A stretch of DNA of 5,101 nt. It comes from Acidimicrobiales bacterium. GTDB taxonomy: Bacteria > Actinomycetota > Acidimicrobiia > Acidimicrobiales > VFJN01. Within the stretch, counting starts at the first letter, position 1. Each line of letters starts with the position of its first letter. Positions 1 to 4,961 of the stretch are shown here, piece after piece. The DNA is taken from the NCBI GenBank assembly GCA_016936035.1, contig JAFGPU010000341.1, positions 1 through 5,101 on the forward strand, read 5' to 3'. The translations under genes were made by a program, and so were the position numbers. A model generated the notes under the pieces. It made no database searches. It was not told where the DNA came from and saw only the letters and a list, made by a program, of their open reading frames with translations.

Positions 1-426
1 CTCGGCGCCGACCGGAGGGTCGGTCGTGCAGCCGCACGCGTCGTCGCAGGGGCCGTCGGGGCGGCGGGCGCCGAGGACCTGCGCGGCGCGTTCGACGTCG
101 GCCGCGAACGTGGTCAGTGCAGCGATGCGGTCGTGGGCCTCGGCAGCCTTGGCCTGGACGACGGTGCGGAGCTGGTCCTGCACGGGGGCGCACTCGCCGC
201 CGTCCCAGGCGGCGGCGAGGTCGCGTATCTCGTCCAGCGTGCACCCGAGCTGCTTGGCCCGGGCGATGAACCGCAGCCGTTCGACAGAGCGGTCGTCGTA
301 GAGCCGGTAGCCGGCGGCGGTGCGGCCCACCGGGCGCAGCAGGCCCACGTCTTCGTAGTAGCGCAGGGTCGTCGCGCTGAACCCGCTGCGCTCGGCGGCG
401 TCTGCGATGCGGTAGGGGGTGGACAT
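1..426 (-). CDS. MerR-family metal-responsive transcriptional regulator (C-terminus cut by window edge)
   Basis: The open frame runs from ATG (424-426) leftward for 142 codons without a stop and leaves the window, so it is 3'-truncated. Residues 4-43 form a typical MerR winged helix-turn-helix, with TLRYYEDVGLLRP at 20-32 and the wing GRTAAGYRLYD at 34-44. Residues about 80-118 form the dimerisation coiled coil. C79 sits at the start of that helix, where the Hg/Zn/Cd/Pb members (MerR, ZntR) carry a cysteine and Cu(I) sensors carry serine. A C-terminal cluster C127-x3-C131-x-C133 could complete a metal site. Known members of this type bind between widely spaced -35 and -10 boxes and switch from repressor to activator when metal binds. 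Here such a promoter lies directly upstream, so autoregulation is likely, as is control of genes beyond the left edge. No ribosome binding site precedes the ATG. The inducer is unknown: a divalent soft metal fits C79, while arsenic is suggested only by the neighbours. Confidence 0.9.
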   Translation of the reverse strand, partial: MSTPYRIADAAERSGFSATTLRYYEDVGLLRPVGRTAAGYRLYDDRSVERLRFIARAKQLGCTLDEIRDLAAAWDGGECAPVQDQLRTVVQAKAAEAHDRIAALTTFAADVERAAQVLGARRPDGPCDDACGCTTDPPVGAE

Positions 427-433
427 GGTTCGA

Positions 434-464
434 CGGTAAACCTTCGAGTCGACCTGAAGGTCAA
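434..464 (-). promoter_or_regulatory. MerR-type promoter/operator for the merR-like gene
   Basis: Read on the minus strand, a near-consensus -35 box TTGACC (459-464) is followed by 18 or 19 bases and a weak -10 (TTTACC at 435-440 or TTACCG at 434-439). The long spacer is filled by a 22-bp imperfect palindrome at 440-461, with arms ACCTTC/GAAGGT and core GTCGAC; 18 of 22 positions are symmetric. This is the layout of MerR-regulated promoters. The expected transcription start falls at or next to the ATG at 426 and no Shine-Dalgarno is present, so the transcript is probably leaderless. The stop codon of acr3 (461-463) lies inside the -35 box. Confidence 0.7.
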
Positions 465-1600
465 GGGTCGGGCGCCGACATCATCGGCTCGACGTGACCT
501 CGGCGCGGGGTGGTGGCCGCACCGGCCGCGGGCGGGTACCAGCGACGCCGGGCCCAGAGGGCGACGTACACGAGGCCGACGAGGACGGGGACCTCGATGA
601 GCGGCCCGACCGTGCCCGCCAGCGCCTGGCCCGAGGTGACGCCGAACACGGCGATGGCGACGGCGATGGCCAGCTCGAAGTTGTTGCCCGCGGCGGTGAA
701 GGCCACCGAGGCGTTGCGGTCGTAGGGGAGACCGACCCGGTAGCCGGTGACGAAGGCACCGAACCACATCACCGCGAAGTAGACGAGCAGGGGCAGGGCC
801 ACCCGGGCGACGTCGAACGGGTTGTCGGTGATCTTGGTGCCCTGCAGGGCGAACAGCACCACGATGGTGAACAGCAGGCCCCACAGGGCGACAGGGCCGA
901 TGCGGGGCAGGAAGGTCTGCTCGTACCACTCGGTGCCCCGCCGCGCCTCGCCGACGGTGCGGGTGAGGAACCCGGCGACCAGCGGCACACCGAGGAAGAT
1001 CAGCACCGACCTGGCGATGTCCCACAGGCCGACGTCCAGGCTCTCGGTGCCGAGCCCCAGCCAGCCCGGCAGCACGGAGAGGTAGAACCAGCCGAGCACC
1101 GAGTACATGACGATCTGGAACACCGAGTTGACCGCCACGAGCACGGCGCCCAGCTCGCGGTTGCCGCACGCCAGGTCGTTCCAGATGAGGACCATGGCGA
1201 TGCAGCGCGCCAGGCCCACGATGATCAGCCCGGTGCGCAGCTCGGGCAGGTCGCCGAGGAACGTCCAGGCGAGCGTGAACATCAGGGCGGGGCCCACGAG
1301 CCAGTTGAGCACCAGGGACAGCACGATGGTGCGGCGGTCGGCCAGCTCGTCGCCGATGTGGCGGTAGCGGACCTTGGCCAGCACCGGGTACATCATCGCC
1401 AGCAGGCCCACGGCGATCGGCAGGGACACGGTGTCGACCGTGATGCCGTCGAGCCAGGTGTCGAGGTCGGGGAGGAGCCGGCCGAGCACCAGCCCGGTGG
1501 CCATCGCCAGGCCGATCCACACGGGGAGGTACCGGTCGAGCGAGGACAGCTCCGCACCGACCGGCTCGACGCCGACCGGCTCGGTCGCGCTCGCCGTCAT
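461..1600 (-). CDS. acr3: ACR3-family arsenite efflux permease
   Basis: This 379-residue integral membrane protein has the usual length and about ten hydrophobic segments. It exports As(III) (some members also Sb(III)) across the plasma membrane using the proton motive force. The family's essential cysteine is seen as C133 in GLARCIAMVLIWN. The conserved glutamate is E309 in GNNFELAIA. Their spacing of 176 residues matches the C129/E305 pair known from the Alkaliphilus ACR3. The motif NDLACGNRELGAVLVAVNS (141-159) is also typical. The frame stays open upstream to an ATG at 1801, but that extension is arginine/proline-rich and lies inside arsR. The chosen ATG (1598-1600) overlaps the arsR stop as ATGA, and there is no separate ribosome binding site, so translation is probably coupled to arsR. 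The stop codon lies within the promoter of the next gene. Confidence 0.95.
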   Translation of the reverse strand: MTASATEPVGVEPVGAELSSLDRYLPVWIGLAMATGLVLGRLLPDLDTWLDGITVDTVSLPIAVGLLAMMYPVLAKVRYRHIGDELADRRTIVLSLVLNWLVGPALMFTLAWTFLGDLPELRTGLIIVGLARCIAMVLIWNDLACGNRELGAVLVAVNSVFQIVMYSVLGWFYLSVLPGWLGLGTESLDVGLWDIARSVLIFLGVPLVAGFLTRTVGEARRGTEWYEQTFLPRIGPVALWGLLFTIVVLFALQGTKITDNPFDVARVALPLLVYFAVMWFGAFVTGYRVGLPYDRNASVAFTAAGNNFELAIAVAIAVFGVTSGQALAGTVGPLIEVPVLVGLVYVALWARRRWYPPAAGAATTPRRGHVEPMMSAPDP

Positions 1601-1974
1601 CCGGTGCGCGCGAGGTCGCCGGGGACGGCGCCCTCGCCCAGGGCGGCGCGCACCGCCGCCAGCCCGTCGGGCCGGAGGCGGAACCAGGCCCACTTGCCCC
1701 GCTGCTCGCGGTCGACCAGGCCCGCCCGCACCAGCTGGGACAGGTGGTGGCTGACCGTGGGCTGCGACCTGTCGAGCAGGGCCGGCAGGTCGCACGCGCA
1801 CACCTCGCCGGTGGGGGCGCCGGCGATGATGCTGACCAGCTGCAGCCGCACCGGGTCGGCGAGGGCCTTCAGCACGGCCGCCAGCTCGGTCGCCGCCGCC
1901 TCGTCGAGGCGGCCCGCGGTGACCGGCGAGCAGCAGAGTCCCGGCGCCTCGGGGCGATCGTTCGCATCCGTCAT
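1597..1974 (-). CDS. arsR: ArsR-family arsenic-responsive repressor
   Basis: This 125-residue ArsR/SmtB winged-helix repressor is the first gene of the arsR-acr3 operon. The core LKALADPVRLQLVSII (35-50) and recognition helix SQPTVSHHLSQLVRAGLV are characteristic. E. coli ArsR binds As(III) through C32, C34 and C37 in ELCVCDLC. Here the same site reads EVCACDLP, keeping C59 and C61 but lacking the third cysteine. An N-terminal pair C14-C15 resembles the Cys15/Cys16 pair that, with Cys55, binds arsenic in the Corynebacterium glutamicum repressor. A three- or four-coordinate site from both regions is therefore plausible (inference). The start ATG (1972-1974) is preceded by a weak GAAAGA purine run nine bases upstream. 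It overlaps the stop/start of acr3 by 4 bp at its end and is divergent from arsI, which it probably also represses. Confidence 0.95.
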   Translation of the reverse strand: MTDANDRPEAPGLCCSPVTAGRLDEAAATELAAVLKALADPVRLQLVSIIAGAPTGEVCACDLPALLDRSQPTVSHHLSQLVRAGLVDREQRGKWAWFRLRPDGLAAVRAALGEGAVPGDLARTG

Positions 1975-1975
1975 A

Positions 1976-2003
1976 TTGACATCTTTCGATTCGTCGATAA
2001 GGT
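1976..2003 (+). promoter_or_regulatory. Predicted sigma-70-type promoter for arsI
   Basis: A perfect -35 hexamer TTGACA (1976-1981) is followed by a 16-bp spacer and TAAGGT (1998-2003), which fits the actinobacterial TAnnnT -10 pattern. Transcription would start near 2010, leaving a leader of about 60 bases before arsI. The -35 box abuts the arsR start codon. The -10 box lies inside the inverted repeat at 1993-2009, so a repressor bound there would block polymerase. A matching promoter for arsR on the opposite strand is less clear: TACCTT (1999-2004 read on minus) is a possible -10 with no good -35. Confidence 0.6.
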
Positions 2004-2025
2004 ATCGACCGGCATCGAATCGATG
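1986..2025. promoter_or_regulatory. Nested inverted repeats, likely ArsR operator(s) between arsR and arsI
   Basis: Three overlapping dyads fill the middle of the divergent intergenic region. The first is GTCGATA-AGG-TATCGAC, perfect 7-bp arms at 1993-2009. The second is CATCGA-A-TCGATG at 2013-2025. The third is an outer pair TCGATTCG (1986-1993) and CGAATCGA (2016-2023). The centres of the first two are 18 bp apart, close to two helical turns. The stretch is noticeably less GC-rich than its surroundings. ArsR-family repressors bind such dyads over the promoter, and the only local candidate to bind here is the adjacent ArsR. Which dyad is the real operator cannot be told from sequence. Confidence 0.6.
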
Positions 2026-2056
2026 ACCGTCGAAGTAACTCTAGCCACCACTCCCC

Positions 2057-2062
2057 AAGGAG
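2057..2062 (+). promoter_or_regulatory. Ribosome binding site of arsI
   Basis: AAGGAG lies eight bases before the ATG at 2071. It decides the start: an in-frame ATG at 2023 would add 16 residues, but that ATG lies inside the palindrome at 2013-2025 and would give an N-terminus not expected in the family. Confidence 0.8.
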
Positions 2063-2070
2063 CCATCGAC

Positions 2071-2487
2071 ATGCGCCTGCAACTGGCCCTCAACGTCACC
2101 GACCTCGACGAGGCCGTCGACTTCTACACGCGGATGTTCGGCGTCGAGCCTGCGAAGACCAGGCCGGGCTACGCCAACTTCGCCATCGCCGACCCGCCCC
2201 TCAAGCTCGTGCTGTTCGAGGGCCAGGGAGAGGGCGGCACCATCAACCACCTCGGCGTCGAGACCGAGACCGCGGACGAGGTCGTGGCGGCCGAAGCCCG
2301 CCTCACCGCAGCGGACCTCGAGACCACCGGCGTCGACGACACCCAGTGCTGCTACGCCGAGAAGACCGAGACCTGGCTGACCGGGCCCGACGACGCCCGC
2401 TGGGAGTGGTACGTCAAGACCGGCGACAGCGAGCAGTTCGCCAACCTGGTCGTCAGCTCGGCCGGCGGCTCCTGCTGCCCCGGCTGA
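2071..2487 (+). CDS. arsI: ArsI/CadI-family C-As lyase (methylarsenite demethylase)
   Basis: This 138-residue cytosolic protein of the vicinal oxygen chelate/glyoxalase fold resembles mycobacterial CadI along its length (for example RPGYANFAIADPPLKLVL at 31-48). ArsI is an Fe(II) dioxygenase that cleaves the C-As bond of trivalent methylarsenite, releasing As(III). The expected iron ligands are Q4, H60 and E112. Their spacing agrees with Gln8/His65/Glu117 reported for Thermomonospora ArsI, which also has Gln instead of His first. The substrate-binding vicinal cysteines are C93-C94 in TQCCYAEK. A second pair, C135-C136, lies at the extreme C-terminus, as often seen in ArsI/CadI. The gene is divergent from arsR-acr3, so its product As(III) can be exported by ACR3. 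CadI was named as a cadmium-induced protein, and a role with other metals cannot be excluded. It ends 30 bp from a convergent gene with no obvious terminator between them. Confidence 0.92.
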   Translation: MRLQLALNVTDLDEAVDFYTRMFGVEPAKTRPGYANFAIADPPLKLVLFEGQGEGGTINHLGVETETADEVVAAEARLTAADLETTGVDDTQCCYAEKTETWLTGPDDARWEWYVKTGDSEQFANLVVSSAGGSCCPG

Positions 2488-2517
2488 GTCGGCACTTTCG
2501 ACCTGGGGGTGGGGCCG

Positions 2518-2955
2518 TCACGCGATGTCGCGGCCGTGGGCGGTGAGGGCGTAGATCACGAACACGTTGATGGTGATGACCGTCAGCGCCCACAGCGGGT
2601 ACGCCGGGATGTAGAGGAAGTTGACGATCACGCTGATGCTGGCCAGCGCGACGGCGATCGCGCGCGCGAGCACGTTGCCGGTCAGCAGCCCGAAGCCCGC
2701 CAGCACGACGACGACCCCGACGACGAGGTGCACCCACCCCCAGGTCGTCAGATCGAGGTAGAGGTCGCCGCGGTTGCTCCACACGACCCACTCGTCGTTC
2801 AGGATGGCGACGAGGCCGTGGATGGCGTTCAGCGACCCCGCCAGGATCATCATCACCGCCGCGAAGAAGATCCACCCGACCCATCCGCTCCGCTGCTCGT
2901 AGAGCTCGCCGGTCCCGGTCGCCGTGGTCTGTTGGTGTGACGTCTCCCTCGCCAT
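2518..2955 (-). CDS. DUF7144-type four-helix membrane protein, function unknown
   Basis: This protein of 145 residues has a hydrophilic N-terminus (1-23) and four predicted membrane helices at about 25-52, 72-93, 96-116 and 119-137. The pattern SGWVGWIFFAAVMMILAGSL, then TWGWVHLVVGVVVVLAGFG and a short polar C-terminus, is familiar from actinobacterial proteins annotated DUF7144 or simply as membrane proteins; no biochemical role is known to me. No signal peptide or catalytic motif is visible. The start at 2955 is chosen because AGGAGG precedes it by six bases. The open frame extends far upstream, but that part is the antisense of the epimerase gene. It converges on arsI and diverges from the epimerase; neither neighbour suggests a function. 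Confidence 0.85.
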   Translation of the reverse strand: MARETSHQQTTATGTGELYEQRSGWVGWIFFAAVMMILAGSLNAIHGLVAILNDEWVVWSNRGDLYLDLTTWGWVHLVVGVVVVLAGFGLLTGNVLARAIAVALASISVIVNFLYIPAYPLWALTVITINVFVIYALTAHGRDIA

Positions 2956-2961
2956 GGATCT

Positions 2962-2967
2962 CCTCCT
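2962..2967 (-). promoter_or_regulatory. Ribosome binding site of the DUF7144-type gene
   Basis: Read on the minus strand, AGGAGG lies six bases before the ATG at 2955. It is a near-perfect Shine-Dalgarno and fixes the start of this small gene within a frame that stays open for a further 300 codons upstream. Confidence 0.8.
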
Positions 2968-2969
2968 CG

Positions 2970-2998
2970 GTGACGCCGCCCCTTTATCACGGTAGACC
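2970..2998 (+). promoter_or_regulatory. Possible promoter of the epimerase gene
   Basis: GTGACG (2970-2975) matches four of six -35 positions, and TAGACC (2993-2998) is a plausible -10 after a 17-bp spacer. The predicted start would be at about 3004-3007, exactly where the coding region begins. This would explain the absence of a ribosome binding site and imply a leaderless transcript. The match is weak and remains tentative. Confidence 0.35.
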
Positions 2999-3008
2999 GG
3001 ACCGTGAT
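2986..3008. promoter_or_regulatory. 23-bp dyad over the epimerase start, candidate operator
   Basis: Perfect 8-bp arms ATCACGGT (2986-2993) and ACCGTGAT (3001-3008) flank a 7-base centre. The dyad lies in the 48-bp gap between two divergent genes, covers the proposed -10 of the epimerase and includes its GTG/ATG start. That position suits a repressor binding site; a transcript hairpin is the alternative. The binding protein is not encoded in an obvious way nearby. Confidence 0.45.
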
Positions 3009-3903
3009 GATCAGGAGCGTCACACTGACCTCCGGCCTCCTCGAGGCCACGTTCCTCCCCGATCTCGGGATGATCGGGACATCGCTGCGGCATCGCGGCG
3101 ACGAGCTGCTCGGGCTCTCGGGTGGCCTCGAGGGGTACCGGGCGGGCGAACAGACGGGTCTGCCGCTGCTGGCCCCGTGGGCGAACCGGCTCGGCACATG
3201 GCGCTACGAGGTCGCCGGCGTGAAGGTCGACCTCGCGGGCCTGGCGCTGCACACGGACGAGAACGGCCTCCCCATCCACGGCACGATGACCGCCCAGCCG
3301 GGGTGGGTGGTGGTCGCCGCCGACGAGCGCTCCCTCAGCACCCGGTTCGACGTCGGCGCACGGCCCGACCTGCTCGCCTCGTTCCCCTTCCCCCACGAGA
3401 TCCGCATCGACGTCGTCGTCGACGCCGCCACGATGACGATCGCCACCACCGTCGTGCCCACCGGTGACCGGGCGGTCCCCGTGGCGTTCGGCTACCACCC
3501 CTACTTCCGCCTGCCGGGGACGGCACGCGACGACGTTCGGCTTCGCCTGCCGCCCCGCCGGCACCTCGAGCTCGACGATCGTGGCCTGCCGACCGGGGCG
3601 GGACGGCAAGAGGCCGCGGAGGACGAGCGAATGGGCGCCCGGACCTTCGACGACCTCTACGAGCTGAGCGACGATCGTGAGCTGTCGGTGGCCGGCGGCG
3701 GCCGCCGGATCGTGGTCTCGCTGGGCGAGGGCTACCGCTACGCGCAGGTCTTCGCTCCGGCGGGCGCGGACACGGTGTGCCTCGAGCCGATGACGGCGCC
3801 CGTCAACGCCCTGGTCGACGGCACCTGCACCCTGGTGGCGCCCGGTACCCGGCACACGGCCACCTTTGCCGTCGAGGTCACGTCACCGCGCGGAACGCCG
3901 TGA
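3004..3903 (+). CDS. Aldose 1-epimerase-like protein (galactose mutarotase fold)
   Basis: The protein has 299 residues from GTG at 3004, or 298 from the ATG immediately after; the choice cannot be settled because neither has a ribosome binding site. The family interconverts alpha and beta anomers of aldoses in the cytoplasm. The expected active-site residues can all be placed: R62 in APWANRLG, H92 in LPIHGT, catalytic acid H165 in FGYHPYFRLPG, D217 in FDDLY, and catalytic base E261 in CLEPMTAPVNAL. The length is near the shorter bacterial members. The sugar is not predictable, and a hexose-6-phosphate epimerase of the same fold is possible. No sugar transport or catabolic genes flank it. Its last 26 bases overlap the end of the convergent oxidoreductase gene. 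Confidence 0.88.
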   Translation: MMIRSVTLTSGLLEATFLPDLGMIGTSLRHRGDELLGLSGGLEGYRAGEQTGLPLLAPWANRLGTWRYEVAGVKVDLAGLALHTDENGLPIHGTMTAQPGWVVVAADERSLSTRFDVGARPDLLASFPFPHEIRIDVVVDAATMTIATTVVPTGDRAVPVAFGYHPYFRLPGTARDDVRLRLPPRRHLELDDRGLPTGAGRQEAAEDERMGARTFDDLYELSDDRELSVAGGGRRIVVSLGEGYRYAQVFAPAGADTVCLEPMTAPVNALVDGTCTLVAPGTRHTATFAVEVTSPRGTP

Positions 3904-4819
3904 CCGCTCGCGAGTAGACCTCGAACGCCGCCGACGCGTCGCGGGGGACCTGGAGCGGCAGGCGCACATCGGTGACGCCCGCCGCGACGAGGTCGGGCAC
4001 CGCCGCCATGGTGGCGTCGAGATCGATCGTGCGGTCGCCGCCCCGCACGGGCCGGAGGTTGCCGACCACCTGCAGGTCGTCGAACGAGCCGCCGGCGTCC
4101 TCGACGAGCCGGCGCATCTCGGCGATGCCGCCGGCGCTGTCGGCGGCGGCCGGCCCCCACGGGATCCAGCCGCTGCCGACGCGGGCGAGGCGGCGCGCCA
4201 CCCGCGGGTTGGCGGTTCCCGACACCCAGATCGGCACCCCGCCGGGCTGCACCGGCTTCGGCATCGCGTGGATGCCGTCGAAGGTCAGGTGGTCGTCGGT
4301 GAAGCCGGCCCGCTGCTCGCGCCAGATGGTCCGGAGCACCGCCAGCGTGTGGTCGAGCAGGCGTCCCCGCTCTTCGAAGGCGAGTCCGGCGGCGTCGTAC
4401 TCCTCGCGCTGCCAGCCGACGCCGACGCCGAGATCGATCCGACCCTCGGACAGCACGTCGAGCGTGGCCAGCGCCTTCGCCAGCACGACCGGGCGGCGCA
4501 GCGCGGCGAGCAGGACGGCCGTGCCGAGCCGCACCCGGGAGGTGACGGCCGCGACCGCCGCCAGCACGGTGACCGGTTCGAGCCAGTGGCCGTCGGGCCC
4601 GGTGGGTTGACGTCCGCCCGCGCTGCCGCCCAGTCGGGGATCGCCGTAGGCGTCCAGGTTCTCGCCGAACACCACGTGGTCGGACACGACGAGGCGGTCG
4701 ATGCCGGCGCGATCGGCCGCCTGGGCCCGGTCGAGCACGTGCTGCCAGCCGCCGGGGTCGTCGGGCGCGAAGGTCACGAGGGTGGTCGACAGCTGGGGCG
4801 TGCGCGTGCCCGGTGGCAT
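3878..4819 (-). CDS. Probable F420-dependent LLM-class oxidoreductase (Rv2161c-like)
   Basis: This protein of 313 residues has a luciferase-like TIM barrel. The pattern LVVSDHVVFGENLDAYGDP (43-61), HWLEPVTVLAAVAAVTSRVRLGT (78-100), RRPVVLAKALATLDVLSEGR (108-127), LGVGVGWQREEYDAAG (130-145), ERGRLLDHTLAVLRTIW (150-166) and PKPVQPGGVPIWVSG (187-201) is that of the actinobacterial Rv2161c-type subfamily. These enzymes are assigned to cofactor F420 and move hydride to or from small organic substrates. Here the substrate is unknown, and FMN use cannot be excluded by eye. The start at 4819 has GGAG five bases upstream. The frame remains open to 5014, but that extension is proline/arginine-rich and overlaps the divergent gene. 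It is convergent with the epimerase and divergent from the short-chain dehydrogenase. Confidence 0.9.
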   Translation of the reverse strand: MPPGTRTPQLSTTLVTFAPDDPGGWQHVLDRAQAADRAGIDRLVVSDHVVFGENLDAYGDPRLGGSAGGRQPTGPDGHWLEPVTVLAAVAAVTSRVRLGTAVLLAALRRPVVLAKALATLDVLSEGRIDLGVGVGWQREEYDAAGLAFEERGRLLDHTLAVLRTIWREQRAGFTDDHLTFDGIHAMPKPVQPGGVPIWVSGTANPRVARRLARVGSGWIPWGPAAADSAGGIAEMRRLVEDAGGSFDDLQVVGNLRPVRGGDRTIDLDATMAAVPDLVAAGVTDVRLPLQVPRDASAAFEVYSRAVTAFRAVT

Positions 4820-4961
4820 GGCATCTCCGATCGTGGGTCGGCCGCAGGGCCGCGCCGGCAGCCTGGTGGCGGACGGCGGGGCGCCGATCGCGAGGCACGC
4901 TAGACAATGGGGGAGCCGGCCCGGTGGCCGCACCGGGCGGGGACGGTGTGGGGAGGGACCG
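4820..4961. other. Divergent intergenic region between the LLM oxidoreductase and SDR genes
   Basis: This gap of 142 bp separates two divergent starts. GGAG at the left edge is the oxidoreductase ribosome binding site, and GGGAGG (4951-4956) serves the dehydrogenase. The TA pair at 4901-4902 belongs to possible -10 boxes on both strands: TAGACA (4901-4906, plus) and TAGCGT (4897-4902, minus). Neither has a recognisable -35, so promoters are only suspected. The rest is GC-rich with no reading frame I would support. Confidence 0.4.
4919..4938. repeat. Inverted repeat in the SDR leader
   Basis: Perfect 8-bp arms GCCCGGTG and CACCGGGC surround a GCCG loop, ending 23 bases before the dehydrogenase start. 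No T-run follows, so it is not a standard terminator. It could be a repressor binding dyad or a leader hairpin, though such GC-rich repeats also arise by chance in this base composition. Confidence 0.4.

Noticed and set aside
114..1520. A 468-codon minus-strand open frame across acr3 and merR
   Set aside because: It is an out-of-frame reading of both genes, rich in Arg, Pro and Ala, with no recognisable family. The real frames carry clear ACR3 and MerR motifs.
1601..1801. A 67-residue N-terminal extension of acr3
   Set aside because: It lies wholly inside arsR in another frame and is Arg/Pro-rich. The ATGA overlap start at 1600 gives the normal family length.
494..2026. A 510-codon plus-strand open frame opposite acr3 and arsR
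   Set aside because: Its composition is the Gly/Asp/His/Gln/Arg-rich pattern expected of antisense frames in high-GC DNA. It covers two clearly recognised genes and shows no domain.
2488..2517. A terminator between the convergent arsI and DUF7144-type genes
   Set aside because: The 30-bp gap has no stable hairpin followed by a T-run on either strand.
2956..3855. A 300-residue N-terminal extension of the DUF7144-type protein
   Set aside because: It is antisense to the epimerase gene, while a strong AGGAGG sits just before the start at 2955.
3738..4907. A 389-codon minus-strand frame and a 345-codon plus-strand frame (3866-4903) over the oxidoreductase gene
   Set aside because: Both are low-complexity Arg/Gly/Ala readings in wrong frames; the LLM-class frame carries unmistakable family motifs.
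4919..4938. The inverted repeat as an intrinsic terminator
   Set aside because: No T-run follows on either strand and it lies upstream of a start codon, not after a gene.
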